Assembly (NCBI GenBank): GCA_030141605.1
Contig: JAQGDQ010000018.1
Location: 970,501-1,034,500, forward strand
Source: Tubiluchus corallicola
Taxonomy: Eukaryota; Priapulida; Priapulimorpha; Priapulimorphida; Tubiluchidae
Direction: 5' to 3'
Length of the DNA stretch: 64,000 bases
A program made the translations under genes and the position numbers. Under the pieces are notes generated by a model, which was not told where the DNA came from, did no database searches, and worked only from the letters and a program-made list of their open reading frames with translations. Positions 24,452-36,246 of the stretch are shown here, piece after piece (within the stretch, counting starts at the first letter, position 1; each line of letters opens with the position of its first letter).

Positions 24452-25206
24452 TGTAGGGAGCCGAGTAGACCACTGAGCCAAGTAGACCAATCGGTCTACT
24501 TGGGCTGCCCAAGTAGGACACTAGAGACAGGTCGCGAACTGAGTCGTTAAGTGTACTGACACCGTCCGTTGAGCTTGTTTATGTAATAATAATAATTAAA
24601 AACGTTAGTACACGTTGAATAATTTATTATACATCTAATAAAATAAAAGAATTTTATTCTGAGCTGGTAGAACGGACAATATTAAATTGGGTTTCGATAT
24701 TAATGTTGTTGAAGTGAAAAAAAACCACTTTTTTGCGAATTCAACATTTGTTTAAGGTATATCATTTTTGATTTTGTCTCACTTCACAAACAGGTGATCC
24801 GTTTCACTACCTCTTGGGCAAATAATTGTTTTCTTATAAGTAAACGTTCTAGCGATCTATGTGTCCTACATAGGCTAGCGAGCTGCTTTGTTACCAAACA
24901 AACTCTCGTTCAGTGAACGAGTTACAAAAGTCATCACAAAACAATACCTGCGTACTGCATGCTGAGTTAAACACCTGATCAAGCAAGTTTTCATGACGCC
25001 AAACTGACGACAACTCAACCAACAAGCACAATTTTTAATAAAATGAAGAAACTTTCACAGAATTTTCAAAAATTTGACAAAATTACCGATTCTCGACAAA
25101 AATCGCTAGTATCCTACTTGGGCTGCCCATGTAGGACACTACTTTTAGCGCATCGGTTTTACCGGAAGTGGTCTACTTGGCTCAGTGGTCTACTCGGCTC
25201 CCTACA
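24452..25206. mobile_element. non-autonomous DNA transposon with perfect 38-bp terminal inverted repeats
   Basis: The left end, TGTAGGGAGCCGAGTAGA continuing through CCACTGAGCC to AAGTAGACCA, is exactly inverted at 25169-25206. A likely 5-bp target duplication, TATGT, lies on both sides (24447-24451 and 25207-25211). Inside each terminus is a near-palindromic block CTACTTGGGCTGCCCAAGTAG, with related GGTCTACTT/AAGTAGACC modules, so each end can fold on itself. The 755-bp interior is AT-rich with no coding frame. Superfamily is not recognised. The perfect ends suggest recent activity. Confidence 0.88.
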
Positions 25207-25289
25207 TATGTGAATTCTGCCTAGACCCTGTTAGTAAACAGTACAATTATTACACAAATATACGTTTGACTGACCCATAATAAATGCGA

Positions 25290-25400
25290 GACCTGGGAGC
25301 AAACTTTTGTAGAGAATTTTGCGTGCAACTTGTTGCTATAGCAACCAGTCTAGATAAAATTCCCATGGTCGCACCAGGGCTTGGCATTGACTCTGTTGCA
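25290..25400 (+). repeat. dispersed repeat carrying a GTTGCTATAGCAAC palindrome, copy 2
   Basis: It shares AGAATTTTGCGTGCAACTTG and the palindrome (25332-25345) with copy 1, and the downstream GGGCTTGGC with copy 3. Borders are approximate. Confidence 0.6.
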
Positions 25401-25539
25401 GTGTTTATTGTTTAACCGCTGCTTAGACTTAAATGTTAGCGAAAGAGAAACCTCTAGTTAGGTAAATGATATATAGGTGGTTTCACGAAACAGAGACAAA
25501 ACCTTTAATTTATTATGATTTAAGCAGCATTGATTTTTG

Positions 25540-25676
25540 CCTCTGGAACGTATCTCAATTCTTAGGTTTACATTACTTTCTATGGAAGTCTCTTACTCTT
25601 AGCTTCGTTTAACGATGTTTCACTTAACATCATAATTTGCTGGAACGCATTAGCGTCATTAAACGACGACCTACTG
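25540..25676. mobile_element. pogo/Tigger-like fragment
   Basis: The sequence contains TTCGTTTAACGATGTTTCAC and ends TTAAACGACGACCTACTG, whose minus-strand reading (CAGTAGGTCGTCGTTTAA) has the form of Tigger termini. The left end is lost. Confidence 0.4.
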
Positions 25677-26249
25677 CAATTAGTTTGTAGGTCTACCGCA
25701 CACAAATGAAGATAATGTGTTGATCATCAATAATTTTTGAATGTGAAAGGATCGGTCTAGAAACAAAATTTAGAATTGTTGATGCACTTATGGAAACTGT
25801 TTCACTACAGCCCTGAAATATGGACAGTCAAACCCATTGCATATTTTCAGATATGGATGCGTTTCAAAGAAGAGACTGCAGGAACATTCTATGAATTACA
25901 ATTCTTGCAGTGCATCTCCAAACTCTCTGCATCCAATGTATAAGCTTAACACCAAATGATATCCTTATGATTATGTGAAAACAGCTTGTCTCTTAATCTA
26001 AGTTATAATTGGTCTTTTTAATTTTTTTAGAATGTGTAACACATTGCTGGGAAAATTTCAGGTCATTAGTTATATGATCACCTAGATCATTCTTATATGT
26101 ATTCCCAAAGAGTCTTTCCTTTCACGAACTCTCAAGATTCTAAATCCACAGTGTAATGCCTCACATTTATAATCAATTGTTCAATGTCATCAAGAAATAA
26201 GGAATACCTTTATTTGTTAAAACTATTTCGGACGTGATGGAAATCATGG

Positions 26250-26330
26250 AGTCTGCAACAGCGGCCTAGTGGTTATATCACTTACCTGCCAGGCCAGAGG
26301 TCTTAGCTCCTGTCATGTTTTTTTGACCCA
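26250..26330 (+). repeat. tRNA-like SINE head, degenerate
   Basis: CGGCCTAGTGGTTATATCAC resembles an A box (TGGCNNAGTGG), and AGGTCTTAGCTCCTG stands where a B box (GGTTCGANTCC) would be, but is decayed. No cloverleaf can be supported, so it is treated as a SINE-like relic and not a tRNA gene. Confidence 0.3.
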
Positions 26331-26774
26331 TCTACAACAGGATTTACAGGCTGCCTTTCTTAAACTGCTCAGCATTAACTAAGCTGGCCTACCTGACAAT
26401 GAAACGTGTGAAGAAAAGGCAGCTAAGTGATGGACTAGCTTTCCATCTTCCTCGTGTCCCGAAGTTTCATAAATACCTGCCACAAGCTCAGACATGCCTT
26501 AGGGGTAATGTTTGCTGTGTGGTATTACGTATTTGGTGTCCCAAGTTTAATGAATCGTTAGAGGCAACTTGCAAGACTTGCAGTATGTAATTTAAGATGT
26601 GCAAAACAAGAACTAATGACATTAAAAAAAAGTTAATTCATTAGATTGCTAAGTGCGTCAAATTTTTTGTAATTTTAGCTACCCAAATCAGTCATATTTA
26701 TAGTCTTAGTGGTAAATTAGTGGTGCCGTGCTACATGCATAGTCTTTGTCATATCATAACTAAACTGGTTTTTT

Positions 26775-26905
26775 TGTTCACTTTTGATTCGAAATTCGTT
26801 CGAATGTTTTTAATATTGAATTCGATTCTGGTTCGAATCGGTAAGAATTCAAAAGCCAAAAATTCGATTTGAATTTGATTGTTGGTGTTATTTGCTCATC
26901 CTTAG
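26775..26905. mobile_element. hAT-like MITE fragment
   Basis: TTCGAA-rich sequence (GATTCGAAATTCGTTCGAA, GGTTCGAATCGG) ends GCTCATCCTTAG. Its inverse, CTAAGGRTGAGC, also begins a similar TTCGAATTCGATTC-rich stretch at 33108. The two look like parts of one family. Assignment to hAT is a weak inference. Confidence 0.35.
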
Positions 26906-28092
26906 AGGTGGTTAGTAATTGTTTTCTTCTGTGGTTTCAGCTTTGCTATAAAAAGAAACGCTAGATATTGAGTTAGTGTACATGACTAGAGTTTTTTACA
27001 TGACGAGTACAAAGATATAGTGACTGTGAAAGATGGCAAATCATATACATTAAGCCATTAGTAAATCTCAGTATTTATATCCCAAACCAAATGGAATCCC
27101 AAAAGAAAATATCAAAATACTGTAGAATTTGTTGCATAAATGGCCGCTATAGGTTGCAAAGGAAGTGTATAATGCTTTAATATAGTAAAGTTAGCCATTT
27201 ATTAAAACTAAATTTTGTTTTATAAATCCATCTTACGCTGCGAGGAAACGAAATGCAATGCTTGGGAAATCAAGCATGATGAATTCATTGAAGACAATGT
27301 TGAGACGTTTCAGAGCCCAGACCCATCGGGTTTTGGGTCTAAAAGTGACAAGTTCAAATTTCAACCAAACAAAATGCATTTCCAAGGTAACTGAGCGAAT
27401 AATTCAGCAATAGCAAAATTATTATCTTGAGACGAAGATCAAGTCAGCAATGATTTCCAACATGCAGCCTTTGCAGTTTTGGCATATTGCAGAATCTTAA
27501 GTTTATAACTTAGTCATAGACAGCAGCCTAGTTCATACTTAGTATACATTTATAATAATAAAGCAGTAAGGGGCTTGCTGACTACCCGTTTTTCCTTGCC
27601 TTGTTTGCCTGAATATATCTGAAAATTATGTATGCATTTATAAATTATGTACAATCGAATTTTAATAAATGTTTTATTTGATTGTCTACCTTTACTTATC
27701 CAATTCTTTTCTTCCTGAATCTGAGCCATTTTTAAGTTCATTTAAATTTCTTTTTAAGCACTGAACTACTACTACTACTACCAATTTTTGTTGTATATAC
27801 AACTAAGGGCTAGCTTGGGCACAATAATTGCCTTCCAAGCAGAAGTTCCAGTTTCTTTTTGAACATTTGACAGCACAAGCATAGCTTCAAATGCTCCTGC
27901 AGCTTTTCATGTCAAAAATTCATTGCTTCACTTGCCATTATGGTCTATATTCAGGATATGAATTACATCAAAGTGTCTATATTGTAAAAAATAATTTTAT
28001 TTTCAGATGTGTCATTATCAGCAATAATTTGTCTAACATATATCCACTCATCCAGCAAATGACACTGACATTTACCCAAATTTGATATAAAT

Positions 28093-30733
28093 ATGGCTGT
28101 TTGTGTTGCTGTAATTGCAAAAGAGGTAAGACGTTGCGTAATTAGTGATGAATGACACTGTAGTTAAATTAGCAATTTGGTATTCCGGGTTGCATGGTCA
28201 ACATTTTTTACTGCCCCTTGTGACCAGTTCCGAAATTCACCAACTGTCAATGAATGCTCACTATCAAAATATCTCAAAAAGGCTACTAGCACTGTGGGAG
28301 AGCTGGCAAAGAATATGAAGATGACCACTGACAGCTGTGACATCTTTTTGCCCTGCCTTTTTTGCTGAACTTAGCTGAACTAATAATTGAGCATGATGAA
28401 TAAAACAAGCAACTTTAAAAAATTTATTTCTTTATCAGCACTCAAAGTTTAAAACTTTTTTCACCTTTATTTAATGGCAATTTAAATGATTTTTTGCCAG
28501 TCATATAGTACCGCAAATGTTAATATCTGTTAATATTTGCTGAATTTTGTTGTATACATTTGAAGTCTACATTCCAGAAATTAGAATGTAAACTGAATGT
28601 TAGTAGATGCCTACACAATTTACAGTTTTATTGCAATCGTTGTTGTTATAGCACATATTGTGAACTATTCATTCTTGCTAATGAAAGAATTGTAACTAGA
28701 TGTCCATTTATCCTGACTTATTTACATGAGCTGTTCCTTTCAATATCATTGAAGCAAAATACCTATGCTCCTATATCGTTATTTATGTCATTATTAGTAA
28801 TCCACATTATATATTTAATCATTGTGACAAACATGATTATGGTGTTTGTTTTTTTCTAGCTCAATGTACTTACACTGTTTTTATATAATTGTTTTTTAGC
28901 ACTGACATTAATTCGGTTTTGTGTAAAAGTTTATGTGAAATTCATAGTACGTTTCTGTTTGTTTTCAGAACTATCCGTTATTTATCAAAGCTTTGCCAAA
29001 TGAAAATGAGTTAAAGTATCACTACATTGTTCATGCTTCTCTAGATGTTATAGAAGAGAGAATAAATTCAGTTAGCAAAAATGCAAATGACTTGCGTGAA
29101 CTATACTTGGGGCTCTTATACCCAATTGAGGATTATAAAGTGTATCCTTTTGTTAACTTTTTGGTTAACTAATGAATCACCATCAACTCTTTAGAAGTGC
29201 ATTTCTTAACAACTGTCACAGTGATCACTACATACTTGCCACAAGCATTTGAAATGGTTTTTTATGCTGCTTAAATGTAATTAAGTTTTAATTGAATATA
29301 AAGTGTAAAATGTAGGGTATGGTAGGCCCTTCCTTCCATAGAATCGCTTGATATCATTTCATACGTGTGCATGTGACAATCAATTACACAATTGTTATCT
29401 AGTATATTCTGTCTTGTAAGCTTGTAAAAGTTTATTAACCCTTTCTTGCAGAGAACTCTTTGATTGAAGGAATTATTTTTTCTGTACTAGCCTAATACAG
29501 CCTACAATTAGTTGTTGGAATTTTTATTAGAGAATCCCAAAAACTGTGTTGAAAATGTCAAGTTTATTCTAGTAGGAAAGCATCATTTTTTAGGCTAAAT
29601 GATTAAGCAATTTGAGCCCAACAATGAATTAAAAGTTCATGAACATTTGCAGTAAATACAGTCTGAGACATTTGAATCAACTAGTAAATAAAAAAAATAA
29701 CTAAAAACAAATAAATAACTACATACTGAAACTATTGGTAATTATTAAAACATTGTAGAGCTAAATCCACTCATCGATTTTTAAATTTTTATAAGCCATC
29801 GCAATGAAGTGCAAATTTTGACTGTTTATGAGTCCAAATTCCGGTGGAGTTATTTAAACTCGGTTTTCAAATGTCTTGTATTAGATTTGGTGTCAAAATT
29901 CTTAATTCTTTCTTCAGCTATGGGTATGTGACAAACACAAGGATAAAGTTCATTATAATAATAGAATCTTCTAATACAGTGATTAGAGACAATGAAATTA
30001 GAAGTGTAAGTTATTATATTCATAAGCTGATTAGTCATTATATTATACCATAATAATGCATTGTTCCTCTTGACAAAAAAAAACATTACAATTTTTGAAC
30101 TTTTTTATTTAGTATTTTCAGCCATACTAGTGAAATAATGTTTCGTTATTTATAAAAATTTTATCATGAAAGTGAATAGCACTGCTATATTTTAAACAAG
30201 CTACTTACTTGAAGATTGCCTATAATTTTATTGCAGATGTTTAGGAAATTGCATAATGCATACACTGATATGGTCTGCAATCCTTTTTATACACCCGGAG
30301 AAGAAATTAAATCAAAGTAAGTAACAAATACTTATTTTGTGATTCATTGACAAAGATTAGTACTATTTTACGACACTTTGATTCTAATTAATTGCAAGGT
30401 TTAACACTAATTATGTTTACACTAATTTGGCAGTGCTTCTGTATTGTATATATTTTATTCTTTATATACATGTAATATTTTTTCGTATTAAATTATTTGA
30501 TATATTGTCTTGTATTGTAACGTAGTGTCTCGAAATGTGAGTACTGTTTACACTGTGATAATGTGAGTGATTGCGAAAAAAGTTATATTTATTCATCAAA
30601 CATATGATATGAATTAATTTTGCTGCATGTTCACTTGTTGAGACAATTGTTGCTTCTTCATTTTATTCCATTGGGTTTTTTCACTTTTTGAAGGTCATTT
30701 GAAAGAGTGTTGGACACAGTCATCCAGGAGTGA
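28093..30733 (+). CDS. TRAPPC2L: trafficking protein particle complex subunit 2-like, five exons
   Basis: TRAPPC2L is a small longin-fold subunit of the TRAPP tethering complexes in the early secretory and Golgi pathway. Exons: 28093-28125, 28969-29141, 29918-30005, 30237-30316, 30694-30733. Phases agree, giving 137 residues against 140 in human. The product starts [19 protein letters not shown] (human MAVCIAVIAKENYPLYIRS). It carries [60 protein letters not shown] and [16 protein letters not shown], all colinear with the family, ending VLDTVIQE. The domain is complete and no key block is missing. Intron 2 (29142-29917) has a U12-type donor and branch site. The other introns are ordinary GT-AG. 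No AATAAA is seen soon after the stop codon. Confidence 0.95.
29142..29917 (+). other. U12-type (minor spliceosome) GT-AG intron in TRAPPC2L
   Basis: The donor GTATCCTTTT matches the U12 consensus RTATCCTTY. TTCTTAATTC stands about 12 bases before the acceptor, the place and form of a U12 branch site (TTCCTTAAC). Only this donor (exon ending AAAGT) gives the conserved DYKVYGYV reading; using the GT two bases upstream breaks the frame. Confidence 0.85.
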
Positions 30734-31098
30734 TCCTTCATTTTAAGGGCTTGGAATTAACATTTTATCGTTTGGGTAAACAATTCGGGCATCGTTATTT
30801 CTAAATGAAAATGAGAATTTAACTATCGTCTACTTGTAAATATGATTTAATTACCTCTGTAATATGCTCTGTTGCTTGTTTATTGTGCACTATTGTAAAT
30901 ATATGTCTGAATCTGATGCAAAGCAATGCTTACGTATATCAGTTTAGCTTTAGTCTGGTTCTAAAATCCTTTTTTGTTAATGTAGGCAAAAGGTGAGGAA
31001 CTGGCTGTCACTGCATCAAATTTGAGGCATGAACTGTATTTTCCTAACCTTAATTGCCAATGAATTTAGATTAACATGGCAGTCCTCACTGCGTACTA

Positions 31099-32095
31099 CA
31101 GTAGGTGCCGCTTAATAGACTCACGGTTAATAGACTCAATCGCTTAATTGACTCAAAAACGCTTAGTACGCTGCTTCTATGCAAATGTACGTAAAAACTG
31201 TCGGTAATTGACTCAAATAACTCCGCATAATTAACTCAATATTTTTGCTTCACGTGCTTCAATAAGACATTTTCGTGTGACTACTAATCTTTTATGACGT
31301 TTATCATCTTAGTTCGTTTTTGTCCTATAATATACATAGTAACAATCATGTTAAGTACCTTTTTGTTTGTAAGCAGGAATGTTTATCATATGCTAATATG
31401 TTAGTTTAATGGTTTTCTTTGACCCACCCATCCACTGCAATTAACCTTGTTACCCAAGAAGTCCTAGAAGCTAAACATTTAATCACCTGCTTAGCGGTTT
31501 GCTTTTAAAGTCTGGCTGTCTTTGCCAGAAAGTTTAATCAGTTAGTTGCTATTTTTATGCTAGGGACACAGGTACATGTACAGTACAGTAAATTATGATA
31601 GCAAGCAGAAAAGTACAGACGCAGCTATTTGCGGGGAAACACGGGCACCACCAACAGTTTAAGCATGCCAAGCACTAAGTATTTTACGAGAATTTGTGCA
31701 TCATATAACAACAGATTTTCAACGTTTTTATCACTATGAGAACTTTGTGAGCCAAGTTCTTCGTAATAAAATGAAGCAGCCGAGTTTGCAGGAATTTTTG
31801 TAATTTTTGCAAATAAACAGACTTGTGTAATTTAGAAAAGTATGCTTTTTAATTTAGTGCTAATTCACTTATATAAATTAATACTTTAAAAAAAATTTTT
31901 CTAATTTTTAACTGCACGAAGGAATCTAGGCATTACTTCATTTCTAAAATTCATTAAAAACGCTTGCAGTGCGTAGTAAGCTGGTGACTCATACTCTACA
32001 CCAATAATACTACACCCATCAGTTAATATGTTCAGTCGGTTAATTGGGTCAAAACACTTCGGTCCCAAAGTAAGTCTATTATGCGGCGCCTGCTG
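31099..32095. mobile_element. CAGT-ended DNA transposon family, copy 2
   Basis: The 997-bp element starts CAGTAGGTGCCGCTTAATAG and ends GCGGCGCCTGCTG, flanked by TA (31097-31098 and 32096-32097). Its ends are the best preserved of the family. A 97-codon minus-strand frame across its right end is a by-product; the same stretch in other copies is not kept open. Confidence 0.85.
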
Positions 32096-33107
32096 TACAT
32101 TCATGAAACCGAATAATTTCGTTTTTGATTCTAACAGAAAAATGTTGGGAAAAGGGAGTAACTGAGTGATCAGCTTGTAGCTTAACTGTAACATGGTGTG
32201 ACTGGGTGACCATTGGAAAACTAGTTCTGCTATGTCAACTAGCTATTTCTTTCATTTAGGGGAGACTGGGAGTAAACACATTTGATACTCAGACAGTTTA
32301 ATGTCTCTTCTACAGGGATTATCTGTTAGTCTGGTTTCAATCACGTCACAGCCATTTGATATCAGTAAAACTTGGCCTTGCTTTTGATTATATTTAAAAA
32401 AATAGTTCTGTTTAGCCAGTAGCCAACATTCTATTGCATAAAATTACACACGATTTTAACAGTGTGTAGTGGGCTGACTGACAAAAAATACACATAGGTA
32501 TCATATTAAAGTTGTTGTACATTAGGAACTATTTAATTAAAGTCACAAGGTGAGATAAAATATATATTTGCAGTGAGACTATAGAGTAGTTTGCAAAGTT
32601 TGTGAGTTTGTAAACTTCAAATTTTTTTGTACATGATTACATCTTACAAACTGCAGATAAGTTGTACGGGGTGTCCCAGAAGTCACTATACAGTTTACAT
32701 TTCTTATATTTTTAACAAACAAAGCAAAATGTTTGAAAATTGTTACAGATGAAATAAACCCTTGGGTAATTATTCTAATCAAATTATGCGAAAATCTGAA
32801 AAAAACCACTGCTCTAGCAGGCTACCTATTTTTACTGCTTTCTTCAGAGATCTCAAGAGTTTTGGAGATGAATCCAATGCCAAGTCTGGCATCTTGCATT
32901 GAGAAAGTCTCATGGCCCTTGAGTGGTGAGGTTCCAGTCAGAAAATAAATGAAAAGAACTTCCAAATATCCCTTTTGATTAATGTAAAAACTTGCTGAGA
33001 TTGGAAAAAAATTGAAAAGAAACTTAGAAATCAAAGTGTGTAATGATTTTAAGACTCTCTATATTTTAGTAATAAACACCAAGCTTGTGGCACTGGTAAC
33101 ATAAAAA

Positions 33108-33440
33108 CTAAGGGTGAGCATTGAATTTGATTCGCGCGAGTTTTTTTTACTTCGAATTCGATTCAAACGTAAACTTATAGATTCGAATAATTCAGCACTT
33201 CAGCCACATGAGTTGTTTGTCATTAAAACGTTTGAAACATTGTGCAGCCAGCAGAATTTAACTGGTGATTCTTTATTAGTAATTTATTATTGTAACAGCA
33301 CATTATTAGTAGTTTTACAGCAGAACAAAATTAAGCAATATGCAAAATGCAAAGTTGTTCGACTTGTGGATTTGAAATGGTGAAATTCGGTTTTGTTCAA
33401 CTTAAGTTCGAAAAGTTGCAAATTTGATTCGAGTTGCACT
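33108..33440. mobile_element. hAT-like MITE fragment, second family member
   Basis: It begins CTAAGGGTGAGC and continues with TTCGAATTCGATTC-type sequence. The right part (TTAAGTTCGAAAAG, TTTGATTCGAGTT) is similar in style, but no clear inverted end is found. The right border is approximate. Confidence 0.3.
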
Positions 33441-33589
33441 ATTTCTTTTCTACATTTTAGCATAAAAACATTATTATAAATACTAAAAACTAAAAGATGC
33501 AGAGTGCCTGAAGACGTTTAAAAGCATACATGTACACCACATTTTTTGGATTGAAGTAAGTACTGTAAAGTAAGTATTGGAAGGAACAA

Positions 33590-35700
33590 TGAGATCTAAG
33601 CCTTTCTGGGATTTGAGAAGAATGATGGGCAGTAAAAAAGAGGAAAGATATGTGATTAAAGAAAATGATGGCAGGGTGATCAGTGACAGTGAACAAATTA
33701 AAGAGAGGTATATGAAATGTTATGAAGAATACTCGCAATAGAGGAAGTAGAAGAAAAAGTCAATAAAATTTTCAGCCAAATTATAGAGATAGGAAAAAAG
33801 AGAAAATAAGCGAAATAAATGTGGAAGAGGTGGATGAAGTAATAAGAGATTTAGAAAAACTTAAGGCGGGTGACCTTCAGGGATGGCCAATGAAATGATA
33901 ATATATGCAGGCAAAGATTTAAAAGAAAGCATAGTAAGAATGTTGAACCAAGTTAGGGAATTTGAAATTCCTGATCAGAGGAAACAAATGAAAATAAAAT
34001 CAATAAAAAAGGAGTTAACAGACATATATCACCGACAGAAGTGGAATATTTTTAAAAAATACACTGATGAAATTATATGAAAGGATATTATTGAAAAGAA
34101 ATGAAGAACTTTTAGAAAATGTGATTATAGAAAGTCAGTGTGGTGGGAGGCAGAAAAGAGGAACTTCTGACCATATTTTTACAATTTACCGAATAATGGA
34201 ATATTACAAATGGGTAGGCCAAAAGCTAAAAATAGTTTTCCTTGATGCAGAGAAATGTTTTGATAAATTGTGGCTAAGGGATTGTTTGATTGAAATGTGG
34301 ATGAAAGGTATGACTCCAGAAGTAATTCATCAGATTTATGAAACGAATAAGATGGGTTGAGCAGTAATAGAAACACCTGTGGGAGAAACTGACTGGTTAC
34401 AACTTGGTGAAATAGCGTGTCTAGGAACAGTATGGGTCCTAGAATGTGCAGTGTAATAACTGACAGAGTTAACAGTGTTGGAAGAAGTCTAAATGTTGCA
34501 GTAGGACCTAACTTAAGAATAAATGCAAGAGTATATGTAGATGACATTGCAGGTATGGGCAATGATGAGCAAATACATGATGTGGTGCATAATTGTGCGT
34601 TTTTTGAAAGAACAAAAAAGACTTAGCACAATTAAAAAACAGATACTACGAATAGGAAACAAAAAAAGAAGCCAAACTACTCAATATAATACTGGAGTAA
34701 GAGTTAAAAAAGGACAGATTGATGAAACCACGTGGTATAAATATCTAGGGGATTATATACAAGAGAATGGGAAAAATTATGTAAATATTTCTAAAAGAGA
34801 AGAAAAAGTGGGATGTATGGTGAGGGATGTCTTAAATTGGAGTGATATAAACAAAGTTGGTAGATTTGCAATGCAGATAAGGCTGAGTTTCTTAGAGTCA
34901 ACTATGTTACCCCGAGTGATTTATAATACAGAAACACTGAGTGGAGTAACAAAAGTAGAAATGGGCAGGATGGAAAAAATTCAGAAGAATATGTTACAAA
35001 AACTATTGTCACAGAAGTTATTGGGGTATGCTAATAGAAATAGGTGTGTTGCCGATTGAGCAAAGAATAGATTACAAGAGACTGATGCTTTTACATAATG
35101 TAGTAAATTCAAGTGAGTCAAGAGATGCACAAAAGATGATGGAAAGTATGTGGAGCAAAGAAATAGAAGGAAGTGGGACAGAAGAAGTTAGAGGTCTTAG
35201 TGAGAAATATGATATAGGTATACGAGTTAGGGCATATAAAGACTCTGTTTGGAAGTCATTAAAAAGTCAGTTTGGAAGAAGCATGTAAAAGAAAACATAA
35301 GAAAATTTATTAAAGTTAGTGCACATCACCATATATACTCAAAAACTAAGTTAAGATTCTTAACTTATGAGCATGATAAACCCAAGCAGTATATAACTGA
35401 GTTAACACCAGAACAGACAAAAAGGGTTTTAGAGATAAAACAATATGCTACCACTAAAATGTAATAATAAAGTAAGTTTAAAGGAGATCTATGGTGTCAC
35501 TATGTGATAAAGAAGAAGATACGACAGAGCGTCTATTCAAATATACGGTGATAAGAAATGTGTTACCAACTGCAGAAGTGAATTTCCAAAATCTGATTGA
35601 GTCAGAAGTTCCACAAATAGCAAAGCAGTTGTTGGAATTTGTTGAAATAGCAATGGAAACAAGAAAAAGAAGAGGTGTCGTGCTGGATATTTAGCCAAAA
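33590..35700 (+). pseudogene. non-LTR (LINE-type) retrotransposon relic with reverse transcriptase fragments
   Basis: Successive frames carry pieces of one reverse-transcriptase polyprotein in the right order. First comes a linker piece (PFWDLRRMMGSKKEER, about 33595-33741), then a short fragment near 33800-33890 with LEKLKAGD-like spacing. A palm fragment follows with GGRQKRGTSDHIF and VFLDAEKCFDKLW (34067-34360), then the catalytic YVDD at about 34530. Next are a thumb-like part with YKYLGDYIQENGK (34541-35059) and a C-terminal part with a Cys-rich SLCDKEEDTTERLF (35491-35694). Stops and frame changes break it at least six times, and no endonuclease domain is visible upstream, so the copy is dead and 5'-truncated. 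The clade is not assigned. Confidence 0.85.
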
Positions 35701-36246
35701 TAACAATAGTCATAAACAGTTTATATAGTATTAAGGTATGAACATGTTTCTTGTGTCTCGCATGGTGATAGTCATTTGTGCCTATCTAACCAGATAGAGT
35801 GGACACCGAGGAAACGGTGAAACAGCTGTGTTTTCTGATTTCTTTATTGTTTTTTTTTTATTCATCGTTCCTGCTCTTCTCGTTAAGAATTATCTCTGCA
35901 TTGCTGTTTTGGTATGCCACCATAAAAGGGTGCCTCACTTTATTATTACATTACATAATATTATACATATTTGTAAGAGTATTCAGTTCAGTGTCACATA
36001 AAATAATGCGTTCTATGACGCTCGCGTATAGACCAACGATAAAATACGATTCGAGGCACAACCACGGCCCATTGGAGATTTTCCGTCTTGCTAATTACCG
36101 TTGCTTTTGGTAAAATGCTACAATTGAATTTACTGCAATTTATATTGCTGTTTTACCTTTAACTAGGTTTGGTAGTGAGCGCTAGCGCAATTTTAATGTG
36201 TTTAGTTTTTCCAACGTTAAAATTTAAACAATTTTGAAAGCAGATA

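Larger units (their letters stand above)
23613..28092. other. XPF-TRAPPC2L intergenic region
   Basis: No gene is supported. Contents are a 755-bp element with perfect terminal inverted repeats (24452-25206), a palindrome-bearing dispersed repeat (about 25290-25400), a pogo/Tigger-like fragment (about 25540-25676), a tRNA-like SINE head (about 26250-26330) and a hAT-like fragment ending CTCATCCTTAG (26905). A 63-codon frame at 26399-26590 and one at 27550-27741 (-) show nothing recognisable. Confidence 0.5.

Noticed and set aside
28560-28859. 99-codon frame in TRAPPC2L intron 1
   Set aside because: Not conserved; TRAPPC2L exons 1 and 2 join without it and match the human protein exactly there.
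31901-32194. 97-codon minus-strand frame
   Set aside because: Crosses the right end of a CAGT-ended transposon and is not kept open in sister copies as far as can be seen.
35799-36113. 104-codon frame after the retrotransposon relic
   Set aside because: Hydrophobic by base composition, with no family resemblance; could be retrotransposon 3' sequence but unsupported.
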